Positions 1 through 12,884 of a DNA stretch of 64,000 nucleotides are shown piece after piece. Location of the stretch: assembly GCF_000002865.3 (NCBI RefSeq), contig NW_001865065.1, positions 422,812 through 486,811 on the forward strand, written 5' to 3'. The DNA comes from Monosiga brevicollis MX1. Its lineage: Eukaryota; Opisthokonta; Choanoflagellata; Craspedida; Salpingoecidae. How positions within the stretch are numbered: the stretch's first letter is position 1; the number at the start of each line of letters is the position of its first letter. Made by a program: the position numbers and the translations under genes. The notes under the pieces are model-generated. The model saw nothing but the letters and a program-made list of their open reading frames with translations, was not told where the DNA came from and made no database searches.

Positions 1-1187
1 TCGGGGCCTTTTTCCTGTCCTGCCTTGCGCCTAGGGCGTCGTGTTTAGTCATTGACGTTCTCCCTGGGTTGCGTGGCCCCTTGTTTGGCGGCTTTTACTT
101 TCTGTTGTTTGCACGTTCCCGGTTTGTGTGCCGAGGTTCCGTGCATCGACATGAAGAATTCATCATTTCGAAGTATAAATCATCCCGTTGGGAGAAATGA
201 CATGATAGAGATGTGAAGAAAAAAAAATTTCGCCCAGCTCTTGACTTGTCGATTGAACGCGGCCCACAGCGAGCCAGGGGTGTTGAAGACAGCTGTTGTG
301 CATATTTTTGGCTGCAGCAAACAACAGATTTTCAGCTGTTTTTCTGACTTTAACGGTTCAGAAATCCATCACGAGGCAAAGGGTCGTGTGTCCCGATCAG
401 GACTACCAAGTGTCAGAGACTGGGCAGACTCAACAAAACTTGAGGAGACTTGTTAACACCAATTCGCCGTTTTTTTTTTTTCTCTCTCTCTCTCTCCTTT
501 TCTCTCTCTTTTTCTCTCTCTCTCTCTCTTTTTCTCTTTCATTTGTGTGTGTGTGTGTCTCGTTTTTCTCTTTGCAGCTCTGTGTCTCTGTGTCCCTCTG
601 TCTCTGTGTCTCTCTCTGTGTCTGTGTCTCTGTCTGTCTGTCGCTCTCTCTCTCTCCCGTGCAAGAGGTCAGTCGGTCAGTCGGTGCGGTTGGCTCAACA
701 GCGGGGCACCGTCACCACTGCCCAGAGGCAGGTGCCTTTGAGCCTTGGGCTGCCCGCTGGCGTGGTGGTGAAGCCATGTTGGATCCTTGAGCTATCTCAA
801 CGTGTGTAGATCGCACTCACCGGCACCAATTGTGTGGTAGGAAGGGTCGCCGTTCGCCCCCGACCCATCAGTTGCGATTTCGCCTCGCGTCGCTTCCGCC
901 TTCCACACTTTGAGGTGAGTGCCCCTTTGCCCATGGTAGCCCACCGTAGCGTAGCGGCTGCTTCCTGCTGTTGGAGCTCCGTTTTTCGGTTTCTCTCAAT
1001 CGCCTGGTGCACATGCGCACGCACGGATTGGCACCCGTTTAGCCGCGGCCGCTTTCCTTCTTGCCGAGGGCCTCCCCACACTACTCCCACACGCACCCAG
1101 CAAGGGCAGGGACGGCCTGAACCGGCATTTCAAGACGGGAGCGAGTGGGACATGGCGCCTGGTGGTGCCATGCAATAACGGATCGCC
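1..1187. other. Region upstream of TBL1, no gene seen
   Basis: No coding region was recognised here. The main structure is a CT/GT-rich low-complexity tract at about 471-660, on the strand that is sense for the downstream TBL1 gene. The rest probably holds the promoter and 5' UTR of TBL1. The short open frames are low-complexity or lack family similarity. Confidence 0.5.
471..660 (+). repeat. CT/GT-rich simple-sequence tract upstream of TBL1
   Basis: A poly-T run is followed by interrupted CT dinucleotides and then mixed GTGTCT and CTGT units. It lies about 530 nt upstream of the TBL1 start codon with the pyrimidine strand as sense. It belongs to the recurring set of CT tracts described in the findings. 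Confidence 0.9.
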
Positions 1188-3894
1188 ATGAGTATCGATT
1201 CAGACCAGATCAACTACTTGATCTATCGCTACCTCATTGAATCTGGTCGCGTCGCCAATCCGCGCTCTCGCCCTCGCCCTCGCCCGCGCCCTCGCCGAGC
1301 GCTTCCACCTTCTCTGACCAGGTCCTGCATCCCTGCACCGTGTGGACTCTGCTCAACACAGGCTTCCAGCATAGCTCTTTCACATTTGCCCAAGAAAGTG
1401 GCATTACCAAAAGCACTGTCACTGCCAACAAGCTTCCCCCGGGTGCCCTCATTGCTCACCTGCAAAAAGCCCTCAACTATGTGCAGGCTGAGGTGAACCT
1501 GACCGAGGTACATGCTTCTGCCCTCTCACGTGTCATGCCGTGTTGGCACACACACGCACACACACACACACACAACCACAGCAGCGTGCATCGTCTTCCT
1601 TATGCAAAGGACAATGCATGTCCTCTGCGTTTTGCATCTTACTCCCCCCACCCAATGTTGCTGACCGACAAGTATCGCTTGTCAGCTCTTCTTTTGTGCT
1701 CACAGCGACCTGGCATGCCATGCCCTCTCGTCTTTCCTTTCCAGGATGGTCGGCCCGCTGATCTTGAAGACCTCGAGACCATTGAAGCGCTCAATCTCAT
1801 TGAAGCATGCCAGGTAATTTTTGGCCTCCTCGTTTTTCATGAACGGCATTTGCCACGCCATCAATGTGTGATCCTCCTTTGTCGTCCTGCACGCGTGCAC
1901 ATATGTGGCGCCGCGCTTTCCCGGGCACCTTTTTGTGCCTCAGTTCTTTTGACACAATGCGTACACATCGGCGATCCTTCTGCTGCTGTGCTGCTTCGCG
2001 CATCCTCTTAATCATTTGCCCTTTGGTTTGTATGTACTGTTAGCCCGAGGTTTGCCAGCAGCGCCGCCAGCAGCTCATGGAGCGGCTACGCGAACAAAAT
2101 AAGCCCGGTGCCGATGTAAAGCTTGGTACGCTTCAACCTCACTGCTCAAAGGGGTTCCAGTCATCCGCGCGTGGTCCCGCCACACTCAACGGCAAAAACT
2201 CATGATGTTTGCTCCTCAATCTATCGACCTGATCTCAGAACCAGCTGACGAGGCCGCAGAACCCATGGAGGTGCCAACTGATAGCGTTACCACATTTCGC
2301 GTACGTCAATTCGACAACCCCTGTGTTTACTCTGGCATTCAGCGGCTCCTGCATCACGCCCATGTCTCACACAATGCACCACCACATGCTTAGGGCCATG
2401 AGCAAATTGTATTTACTTGTGTCTGGCACCCGACAGAACCCTTGCTGGCGTCGGGCTCCAATGACGCCACCGTACGCATCTGGAATCTGAAGGAACCCAA
2501 GAGCATGCCCCTCATTCTACGCCATCTGGCACCACCGGGTGAAGAAGTGCCGATGGACGTCACATCCGTACAATGGTCTCCTGCTGGCGAGCTTCTTGCC
2601 TCGGGCTGCTTTGATGGTTCGGCGCGCATCTGGACCAAACAGGGCGAGCTGCAGTGCAGGCTTCGCGCACATACCGGGCCCCTCTTCTGCCTGCGCTGGA
2701 GCCCCTCGGGCAAGCAGCTGCTCACATGCAGCGTGGATCAGTCTGCCATCGTCTGGGACGTGGCCAGTGGTACCACCCGCCGGGTCTTCACCTTTCACCA
2801 CGGCCCCTGCGTGGGTGTGGCTTGGAAGTCGGAGGAAGTTTTTGCCTCTTGCTCGATCGATGGGTCGGTCATTGTCTGCCACGTGACCGAGAACGAACCC
2901 TTGCATCGCTTCACCGGCCATACCGACGAGGTTAACGTGGTCAGCTGGCATGCAGCCGGCCAACTTTTGGCCTCGTGCTCTGACGACAACACGGCTCGAG
3001 TAAGTCGCAATTGGGAAGAGGGCTCGGGTAGAAAGTCTTTGTTTGCCCAAGTGTTCTTGTGTGCATACGCCTGCGGTTCTGCGTCCCCCTCTCTCTTCCC
3101 GTCTCTCGCTACGGCTCTGCCCGACTGCGGTTTTCCCTATGGAATACGCGGACTCATATCCGTGCACGATTCGGCTGTGGCTTTGCACAGATCTGGAGTC
3201 TTGAAGCAGCAGCATGCCAACATGTTTTGCGACACGATGACAAGTTGTACACGCTTGCCTGGGCTAGACCCTTTGGTGTCAAGCGGACTGATGCCACTTT
3301 GGCTGAAACAGACATGCGTATTGCAACGTAAGCACGGCCTTGCTACTCAGCTTTTGCTGGCGTACTAGAGCATTGTTCAGAGCCGCTTGGTAGTGGCCCA
3401 GATATCTAAACCCATATCCTTTCCCCTGCTTTGCTCGTCTCACGCTCACGCTCTTTAAATTTTCATAGAGCCTCCTTTGATCGGACCATCAAAGTGTGGG
3501 ACGGCCGCAAGGGGTCGTGCATCTTTTCGCTAGTCGGACATACCAGTCCTGTTTACTCGGTGTGCTTTAGCCATGATTGCCGTTACGTCGCCTCTGGCTC
3601 TTTTGATCATCGTGTTATCATCTGGTCGCTCGAGGTAGGCGGTGTTTTGACATGTCTCAAATTGGGATTGCGGTTGCTTTTCTCAGGCGTCCTTGACCAA
3701 CTCGCTGGTTTCTGGCTATCACCTCGTCTGTTCTCTGACCATGCCCATGGCGCTGCCGAATGCAGAATGGGCAACCAGTTGCCACGCGCAAGCAACAAGA
3801 GGGCATCTACGAAGTAGGTTGGGACGCCAAGGATGAGCACGTTTCTCTTTGCACCTCTGGCGGTATCGTGGCCGTCATTCAAGCCCCAAGATGA
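1188..3894 (+). CDS. TBL1: TBL1/TBLR1-type WD40 co-repressor subunit, 9 exons
   Basis: Orthologue of TBL1X/TBL1XR1, the nuclear LisH-WD40 scaffold of the NCoR/SMRT-HDAC3 complex that exchanges co-repressors for co-activators. Exons read as 1188-1245, 1362-1507, 1745-1813, 2044-2125, 2161-2300, 2394-2999, 3191-3327, 3469-3634 and 3766-3894. They join in frame to a 510-residue protein; human TBL1XR1 has 514. The N-terminus (MSIDSDQINYLIYRYLIESG) is a LisH motif, followed by the F-box-like segment (LQKALNYVQAEVNLTE and following). Seven to eight WD repeats then run to the C-terminus, with repeat ends such as ATVRIWNL, IKVWDGRKG and HRVIIWSLE. The chosen ATG lies where human TBL1 starts. All introns have GT-AG ends; the first donor (CTG-GTCGCG) is weak but is the only one that keeps the frame. 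Confidence 0.95.
1549..1575 (+). repeat. CA dinucleotide repeat in TBL1 intron 2
   Basis: Short CA array, slightly interrupted, inside the second intron of TBL1 about 40 nt after the donor site. It is noncoding. Confidence 0.9.
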
Positions 3895-4855
3895 AAGCCA
3901 AAGACTGCAAAGGGTCTTCTTTATTCGTGCGCGACTTGAAACGAGACAAGCCCGATGAGACGGGAGGTGAGGCAAGGGGTTTGCTTTGGCATGCGGTTTT
4001 TACCTTTCATATCCCAGCGGGTTTGGTGCTTGCTGCTGAGCGGCCCGTTGGGGCTGTGTTTTGTCTGATTTGCTGTTTATCTGTCCTTCTTGAATTCTTT
4101 CCATGTGTGTTTTCCTTGATTTGCCTGGTGAGTTTGCTCTTGTGTGAGCCTCTATTTCGTGCTGGCGCTCGGGGCGGCTGGCTGTAGCCCAATCTTGTAT
4201 AGGGGCTGCGGCCCTTCTTGTGAAGGCACCGGCTTGCTCTTGTCCCGTTTGCTTCTGATCCAGCATCTTGCCAGTTTTGGCCAGGTGTTGCCATGGCCTG
4301 GTTGCGCATTGCCTTTATGCATATTCGGCGGCACAGATAGATGGCAACCAGGGGAGGTTCAAAATAATTGACACAGAATGAAATGAAATGAAAAACTTGC
4401 TCGTGCCCAAAAAGTGAGCACATCGCCTTTACTCACAAAGGACACTACCAAATGATATCATCCATTCCAGTTGGTAATTCTTTTGTTCTTTGCGCTCGAG
4501 GATTTGGTCAAGCCGCGCGCGCGGAAGTGACATTGCCTCTCTCTCTCTGAGTCGTGTCTGTCTCTGAGTCTCTTTGTCTCTCTCTGTCTCTCTCTGTCTC
4601 TCTCTGTCTCTCTCTGTCTCTCTCTGTCTCTGTCTCTCTCTGTCTCTCTCTCTCTCTCTCTGTCTGTCTCTAGTCTCTTTCGGTCTCTCACCAATTTATC
4701 TCTCTCTCTCTGTCTCCCTCTCTGGCTGCCTGCGCGGTCGAGCTTCATCCGTGTATTTCCGTCTCAAACTCGAGTTGACTCAAGGACTCGATCTTTCGCG
4801 GTTGCCTTGTGTGCTGCTTGTTGTCTTGCGCCCGCGCTTGGTGCAGCTATTCAAC
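3895..4855. other. Intergenic spacer TBL1-ENY2
   Basis: No gene was found between the TBL1 stop and the ENY2 start. It holds an ordinary stretch, then a CT-rich tract at about 4541-4732 that ends roughly 120 nt before the ENY2 start codon. The 3' UTR of TBL1 and the promoter of ENY2 must lie here. Confidence 0.6.
4541..4732 (+). repeat. CT / CTCTGT simple repeat upstream of ENY2
   Basis: Repeated CTCTCTGT units on the plus strand, directly upstream of ENY2 and on its sense strand. Confidence 0.9.
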
Positions 4856-5802
<947 letters not shown>

Positions 5803-6778
5803 AGTTCGCACGCCATGCTGCCTCCCCCGTGACCTGTGTCGCGCTTGATCGTACCTGGGAATGACCGCAGTAGACCCGAAATAGACCCTCTCATTTTCGA
5901 AGAGTGCATGAGCCTAAAGCAAGCGCCTTGAACATCCTGTATGCAAGGCGATGTTTGCAGCCATGTACTGTGTCAATCTGTGAGCCAGCCATAGCGCGAC
6001 ATTTTGTTCGGTCCTTTTGTGTTTATTTACCGTCCATCTGCTCACAGCGCCTCGAGCTTTTGGATACGTGTTCGTGAGCTTGTTCCAACCTCGAGTCTGC
6101 TTCTGATCTGCCGGCTTGATCTTTTAGTGGTTCCATTGTTTTACTCCTGTGCCGTGTTGTTGAACGGATTGTAAATGCTTTCTTTTCTTTTTTTTTTTTT
6201 TTGTGCGATGCTGCCACCCGCGTCCACTGCCAACAACCTTCCTACAGCCCCAAGAGTCCTGGTTGGCGCTTCTTTGATTACCTGTCCAGGGGGTTGCTTT
6301 CGAGAAATCTTGGCCGTATTGACCTCATTTGCCATCATTCTTTTCCTTTGTTCTCTTGTGACCGTGGTGGTGTGTGCGTGTACCGATGTTTGACTTGGCT
6401 GTGCTGAATTGACTCCCCACACGCATGTACTGCTGTTGAGATGTCTTGGTATCTGGATTTCTCACATTCATACACTCTCACTCTCACGGCACACAACCCA
6501 GTGCCTCAAGGTAGAGCACGCTGATTGCGCGGCCCAGGAAGCATGCCAACTCATGCTTAGATAGGATGAGAGCACGTTGCGTTCTGGCTCGAGCGCACTC
6601 GTGCGTCGTCTTGCAGCCAGTGACAAAGAAGAAATGAGGGAAGGGTCATGAGCCATCGAGAAGGGCCAAGGCGAGGAACAAAAGCCTGCGGCCATGCTAG
6701 AACGTGGGGGGCTCTTTTGGGGAGCAAGTCATCCCCTGGCCACTATGTCGAGGGGTTGCAGTGGCGCTTGCAGGGTCC
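5803..6778. other. Convergent spacer ENY2 / PPC gene
   Basis: This lies between the 3' ends of ENY2 (+) and the PPC-domain gene (-). Apart from T-rich runs near 6183-6204 I see no gene, RNA or repeat. Confidence 0.5.
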
Positions 6779-7435
6779 CTAGCGAGGTTCAACGGTGAGC
6801 TCGTCGTAGCCCGTCTCTGGGTCAAGGGGCCGGTCAAACACGGCCTGAGTCAATTCACCCAGAACAACTTCTGCAGTGGTAAAGAGTTGGAGGCTCATGA
6901 CATGGCCTCCCACGACTCGACCAGCCTTGTCGGCCAGCGTCACGTGGAGGTGCTTGGCAAAGTTGCCGGCCTCATCAACGGCCAGCGTTCCGACAAGCGA
7001 GCAAATCTCGCAGCGTTCATCCAGTTCCAGGAAATCAGAGAAATCCTCTCCATTTTCACGGTTGGCACTGGCAAGGCGCAAGCATGCTTTTTCAATGCTG
7101 CCTACGCAGGTCTGCACAAAGGCTGCTCGCAAGCCATGTTGGGTCACCACGTCCTTGAGCACATCCACAAGCTCCTCGTGGGGATGAGCCCGAAAGGCAA
7201 CGCTGGTGCAGGCTGAGGCCACGCCTCGTGTGGGCCGATCTGCACGCAAGGGTGAATACACTGCTGCCTGCCGACGACTGTCCTGGCTGTCTGAGCTCTG
7301 TTGGCGCCGTGGCGATGAAGACAAGGACGTCTCACTGCCCACTGTACACCTCGGCGAATGAAAGCAGACACGGGGATCAAGTTGAGCGAGTTTCTTCACC
7401 AACCACAAGCAAAAACTTCCAAAAAGAAATGGCAT
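6779..7435 (-). CDS. PPC/DUF296-domain protein, 5' end uncertain
   Basis: The C-terminal half reads as a PPC domain (plants and prokaryotes conserved; DUF296). The visible signatures are the start AFRAHPHEELVDVLKDVV, the core LRAAFVQTCVGSIEKACLRL, the histidine stretch HLHVTLADKAGRVVGGHV, and the closing strand LFTTAEVVLGEL. Prokaryotic members form trimers, some bound to metal or nucleotide; plant members join the domain to AT-hooks. No AT-hook is visible here, so the biochemical role is unknown. The stop is at 6779-6781. The ATG at 7435 gives 218 residues, but the first 60 or so look noncoding, and the true start may lie behind an intron. The stretch before the domain is serine/arginine/glutamine-rich. 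Confidence 0.7.
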   Translation of the reverse strand: MPFLFGSFCLWLVKKLAQLDPRVCFHSPRCTVGSETSLSSSPRRQQSSDSQDSRRQAAVYSPLRADRPTRGVASACTSVAFRAHPHEELVDVLKDVVTQHGLRAAFVQTCVGSIEKACLRLASANRENGEDFSDFLELDERCEICSLVGTLAVDEAGNFAKHLHVTLADKAGRVVGGHVMSLQLFTTAEVVLGELTQAVFDRPLDPETGYDELTVEPR

Positions 7436-8192
7436 GCACAAGACCTGGCTACAGAAGGCACCAGAGACGGTCCAACATACCCGCCTTGGGCAACAGGCCC
7501 TGCAAGCCTTCGGAGGCACCACCCGTCGCCATACTGTCGTTCGAGTCGGCGATCGGCACCGAAAAAAAAAAAAAAAATAACGATAAAACATGATCTCACT
7601 GTATTCGTCGACTGTACGGTTTATGGTCACTACTTTCGTCTTTATTTCATTCTGGTTGACTACATTTGGTAATCAGAGCCCCCCTCCCACGCGCTCTGTT
7701 GTTCCGTCCATCGCTTTGTCTCTCTCGTCTTTGCCTCCATCTCTGTCCTCTCTCTGAGTTTCCTCTGTTGCGGACTTCTTCTCTGACTTCTCTCTTGTCT
7801 CTCTTACTCTCTCTTTTATCGCTTCTCTATGCTCTCGTTTCTTCTTTCCTTCCTTTCTTCTCTCTTTTCTGGCTCTCCTTTCCTCTTCTCTCTCTGCCTC
7901 GCGCTCTCACTCTCTCCCACTCTCTCTCGCTCGCGCGCTCTCTCTCTTCCTGTCTTTTTCGTGGTGACGAGCTCGTGAGTCGGCGCTGATGGCTTGTGAC
8001 GGGTGTCGGGACGTCGGGGCGACTTGCTCAGAGCGTCGCGTCCCCATACAAATGCCTTTCGCTGATCGTGCGCTGATCGTGGCCTTGGTGGTGGTATGGG
8101 TCCGTGTCAGCACTCATCTTGCGTTCGGGTCGCACCTTAGTTTGGACCAGCTGTCGTCGCTTGCCTGCTTTTCCTTGAACACAACCAGCATC
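7436..8192. other. Spacer between PPC gene and NHP2 with CT-rich tract
   Basis: Likely divergent promoter region. A CT/TCTC-rich tract fills about 7684-7960 with the pyrimidine strand as sense for NHP2, ending about 230 nt before its start codon. A short poly-A run lies at 7561-7576. No gene seen. Confidence 0.6.
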
Positions 8193-9036
8193 ATGAGTAT
8201 GTAGCGAAGAGCGGGCTGACCAGGCCTCGTCCGTCCTGTCAACGTCTAGTCCTGGGCATTGCACCAGTCGTCAGTCTCATGTGCGATGTATCCTTTGCAG
8301 GCAAGGGTGAGAAGAAGGCCAAGCGCGCCAAGGTGGACAAGGAAGAAGCCGAGGATGAGAGCCGCACCTACGAGATCCTGGCCTCTCGCGTGAGCGTCAT
8401 TGCCCAGCCTCTGGCCAGCAAGAAGCTCACCAAGAAGGTGTACAAGGTCAGTCTAGATCCCCAACCATCATCCACCATCATCAACCGGAGACTAGGACAC
8501 GGCCTTTGCCCATTCTTGCTGCTCGACGGCGTGCTCAATGTCTGTGCTCTTTCTTGTGGGCGACTTCTCTTGCTCTAGGTGGTCAAGCGCGCTCACAAAG
8601 CCAAGTCCTTGTGCCGCGGTGTCAAGGAAGTCAGCAAGGCGCTCCGCAAGGGTGGCACGGGGTATGTTCTCAACGGTACCCGCGAAATGCAGCGCCCGCC
8701 CGTTGTCCGTGTCGTTTTCGCGTTCTTAAGATTCTGAACACCTTTTTCTTATGACCCCTTCATGCCCGAGTTGCCCACCTCACACCTTCTTCCTGCGCTT
8801 GTTTGGATCTTAGCGTGTGTGTGTTTGCCGGTGACATCTCGCCAATTGACGTCATCACGCACATGCCCGTCATGTGCGAGGAGGCACATGTCCCCTACTG
8901 CTTTGTGCCCTCCAAGGAGGATTTGGGTGCCGCCGGTCAGACGAAGCGCCCAACCAGTGTTGTGCTCATCAAGACCAACAAGAGCGTTGAGGGCTATGAG
9001 GAGCTTGAGTCGGAGGTCAAGGAGCTGGCGGCATAA
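8193..9036 (+). CDS. NHP2: NHP2, H/ACA snoRNP core protein (L7Ae family), 4 exons
   Basis: NHP2 binds H/ACA guide RNA together with dyskerin, NOP10 and GAR1 for rRNA and snRNA pseudouridylation and for telomerase RNA stability. Exons 8193-8196, 8301-8446, 8579-8661 and 8814-9036 join to 151 residues; human NHP2 has 153. Family motifs: SVIAQPLASKKLTKKVYK, CRGVKEVSKALRKG, VFAGDISPIDVITHMPVMCE and PSKEDLGAAGQTKRPTSVVL. These include the L7Ae RNA-binding segment. The N-terminus is lysine-rich (GEKKAKRAKVDKEEAED). The first coding exon is only 4 nt (ATGA), a clear oddity, yet the splice ATGA-GTATGT to TTGCAG-GCAAGG keeps the frame. Confidence 0.95.
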
Positions 9037-9816
9037 ATCTGCCTCGATAGTTCGTGTCCATCTCATCGTGCCGTGCCCAAGTTCCATTTTCTGTTTTATA
9101 CCTCGTGTTGCACGTGGCAGCGCCTGTGAAGTTTCACGAGGTACAAAGCAGGAAAAAAAGAAAAAACAAAAAAAAGAAACAGAGTATACTCCGTGCGCCC
9201 ATCGAGTCAGTGAGCAGGCTACCAAGATTTGCCGATCAAACCCCCTCGTCAGAGCAATTTGCACTTGTCGCCGAAATTCTCCTCTGTTCCATGTCTCTTC
9301 GTTCCGCCCGGGCTCGTGGTTGTTGTTTTCCTTTCTTTGTTCGAGCCCACCATTGAGGATGCATTTTTTTTTCTTTTTGCTCCTTCTTCCTCGTGCTTTG
9401 TGCCGTGTATGATTTCTCCTTCATGTCTGGTCCGGATCGTGCCATGCCCTGTGTGACATGTGCCATTAGCCACGCGTCCATTCACAAATTGACTACAAAG
9501 ACGACAAACCTTCCTGACCAGGGCATCATTATTTCCATGAGGCATTGTTGGGGGGAGGGGAGGTTTTTTATTACCACAAGTTGAAAGCTTCATGATCACG
9601 ATCTCAAGGTTTTGCGTCTTCTCCGTACATATCGACCACCCTCACTATTCGCCACGACAAAATGATGTTTTTTTTTTTTTTTTTCCAAGTTATGGCCATG
9701 GTAATGCAATTACAACAGCCACGTGTAGGCAGGCCACGAGCAACAATACCGTCAGGGCGGTACAGCCAGTCAGTCTTTGTTTCCAACAACAACAACAACA
9801 AAAAAACCATCAAAAT
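9037..9816. other. Convergent spacer NHP2 / RIOK3
   Basis: 3' flanks of NHP2 (+) and RIOK3 (-). It holds A-rich and T-rich homopolymer runs (about 9151-9180, 9366-9380 and 9667-9683). No gene seen. Confidence 0.5.
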
Positions 9817-12800
9817 CTACTGAACGGAGACATCGTCAGCAGCCGATTGTGCCGACGCGTCGCAAGTGGCACCCGACCTGGACTGCTGAACAGCCAAATC
9901 ACTGTCTACGCGTTCCAAGAATTGCTTCAAGTCGGCATCGTCCTCGGAAGCATCAGAATCAATATCCTCGCCCTCTTCGACATCCTGCTCCTCTTGATCC
10001 TCCTCCGCATCGCTCTGCTCAAGCTCAAGTTTGGCACCTTCGCCGTGGTCGCCGCTCATCTCGGCCTGTTTGTGCACCATTAAACCCGACGGGAGCTGGT
10101 CGGCAGGCGTGAAGACGACGTTACTTGAGTCTGCCATGGCTGACTGCAGCTCATGTGTCTTCATGGCACCTCGGCTCACACATTGAATCTTGTGCTTAAA
10201 CTCGGCTTGGGCTTCCTCGCTGATGGCTTCGCCCGTCAACTGTGCAAACATGTCGGCAGGCGACACGAGCTCCGTAGCTCCAGCCCGCTCGAAAAACTCG
10301 TAGACGTTGAGGCAGTCACGGAACAAGTACTCAAAAGCACGTGGATGCTGAGGTTCGACTGCTTGACCCACATCAATGATCCAAGGCTTCTCTTCGTGGT
10401 ACAGAATATTGTACTCGCTGAGATCACAGTGGACCAGACGGCATTGCTGCCACATAAGTGCCATCTGCTCCAACGTGTCGTGAAAGCATTGGTTCAGACG
10501 CTTCAGAGACCATCGCACATCCTACCCAAAGCCACAAGATGAGTTGGACGACGTCGTAGATCCCAGCCAACACAGGGCCGCACGCCAACCAGAACACACG
10601 AAACGGTATATGGAGCCGACCTTGAGCTTGGGTGCGGAGTGACCGTCCTGTCCAATAAAGGACATGACCAGCACATGGTGTTTGCGAAGTACAACACGCG
10701 GGCAGTTCATGCCTTGGCGATGCATTCGAGTCAAATTGGCCATCTCCTTCTCTGCCCACACGCGCACCAGCTTGCGAGCCGGCTGGCGACCCACGCGATT
10801 CTCGAAGCGCCGATCACCTATCCACAAGACCCCACCAGCGGTGAGAAGCCAGTGTGACAACCGAAAAGCAAAGGGAAAAAAAAAAATACAAAAAGAAAGA
10901 AAGCAAGAAAGAAAGAATAAATCCTTCCTCACCGTGCAAAAACTGCTGGCGTTGGGTAAACTCGGTCAACGTCGTCTTGAAAACCTGATTGAACATGTAC
11001 AAATGCCCGAGAGAAAGAAACACCGAGTATTGGATGAGAAGACATGGTACCCAGCATGCGTGACCATCAAGGGACAAGCATACAAAGGCAAAAGCAAAGG
11101 CGATGCATGACGCTATTGGTGCAAACACAGCACGCCATGCTGCCAGCAGCATACCTTGATGGCCACCTCAGTCACTTCCGAGGTCAAATCCTCCGGGTCG
11201 ATGTGTGCTGCTCCATGGAAAACGACGGCTTCCTTACCGGTACTGATGGCACCGTTGATTTGTTCAAACACGCCTCGGTTGAGGAGCTTGAAGAGAAGAA
11301 GGCGTGTCGTCTTGTCCATGGCCATGACCGAGGTCGAGTGGTCCTTCTGCTCGCCGCCCCATCACACCAAAGCATCAGCCATCAGCAATCGCAGGCGAAT
11401 GCGAAAACGAACAGGCACAAGACTTGGGCCAGCAAGAGCGTCAGCGATACCTTTTCATGCACGCGTGCGGTGTGACGCTCCTCACGATGGGCAAACCGGC
11501 GAAGGTGGTTGAACACGGCATTGTTAATCTTGAGATCCTTGCCATGCGCTTTCATGTCCCCGCTAATTGGCAAATCCGGGTACATGTGGACCCCATTGTC
11601 AACAACGCGTCGGCTCTGATAGTTGCGAGAAGCGAGGAGGTGGCAAGGGCAGCAATAAACTGGCAGGCAAAGACGAGCCCGGACTCACCTGGCAAATCCA
11701 ATGGGGAACTGTGACTCCATTCGTTGGCGATTCTTACGGCCGTTGACAATAGGGTTGTGCTTGGTGATAATCTTGTTGTTCATGTCTCGCATGGTGCGAG
11801 TTTGTTTGTGGTAATACACAGCTTCATCAATACTGTCGTCCCAGTTATCCTCCTCCTGCTCATCCCTAAAAGAACAGCAAAGCCGTGAGCCAATTGGTTG
11901 GACTTGAACAGGGGCATAACTAGGGCTCTGAATGCATCACTTGGCGTTGGCACTAGCACATAAACAACGTCGATCGTACGTGAGATCGGGGGCAACTTGA
12001 TCGACAAAGGTAGGGTATGGGCTGAGGTAGCGCTCGAAGGAAACAGTCAGTTTCTGGCTGTTGGTCAGGTTGGCCTTTTGTTGGGCCATGTGAACGTGCT
12101 CGTCATGCTCTGCATTAAAGTGGGCTTGCAAGGCCATGGCAAACTGCAGATCCTCTTCGGGGTTGACAGCCGGGGTCGAAGCAGCTGTGCTGCTGGCCCC
12201 GTTTTGACTGTTGGACCGCGCCATCGCATCTTCCTCTTCCTACACATAGAAAAATAACCCCCAAAGCCATGCGAATGAGTGGAGGGGCAGGCAAAGAATA
12301 GGACAAGGCGTGATGGATGGACGAAGCAAATCAACAAACAAGACAAGAAGCAAAAGGCAACACAGCAGGCCATCGGTCGTGGTGCAAGAATGCTGCGGCG
12401 CCATACCTGTAGTTTGCGTGCCAAGGCAAGATCCGGGTCTTCCTCGTCCCCTGTTGCAGGAACAGGGGTAGCAGTTGCCTCTGTGCTGGTTGCTTCAAAG
12501 GCTTCTTGTAAGAAAGCCGCCTCACGCGCGCTTTCGGCAATTGCACGCTGTAGCTCATCGGCTTCTGTGTCACGCAAGTGACGATCCATGTCATGTGCTA
12601 CTCGCTCGTCCTTTTGCTCCTGGGCCACCGCCGCTGTCACAAGTCGCATCGCACGGTCGAGGGAGAAAAAATAACAACACAAAACAAAGGTGAAGTGAGG
12701 TGAGACGCTGTGAAAAAGAGAAAGGACACTCAGCATAGAGTCCATAAGCAAGGTGCGAGTGGGCATGATCGATGGTGCCCACGACCATCGGGGCTGCACA

Positions 12801-12884
12801 CATACCGAGCGAGACGGGTGCGGCAGCTGGTGCCTGAGCCGGAGTGCCCCAAGGGCTCTTATTCCAGGGGTTGCTCTGCGCCAT
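9817..12884 (-). CDS. RIOK3: RIO3 atypical protein kinase, 9 exons
   Basis: RIO-family kinase, closest to RIOK3, which takes part in late 40S ribosome maturation. In transcript order the exons are 12884-12806, 12633-12407, 12239-11980, 11865-11689, 11613-11451, 11346-11155, 10984-10933, 10817-10621 and 10521-9817, giving 683 residues. The start MAQSNPWNKSPWGTP resembles the WG/PW start of human RIOK3. Then come the RIO N-lobe loop STGKEAVVFHG (the flexible ATP loop), RVWAEKEMANL, and the hinge-side VLVMSFIG. The catalytic loop is HCDLSEYN (Asp about 482) and the metal loop WIIDVGQAVEP (Asp about 499); both key aspartates are present. After the kinase domain the chain carries a long acidic tail (runs of E and D) not found in the 519-residue human protein. 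Gene head faces Nup205 across about 1.4 kb. Confidence 0.93.
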
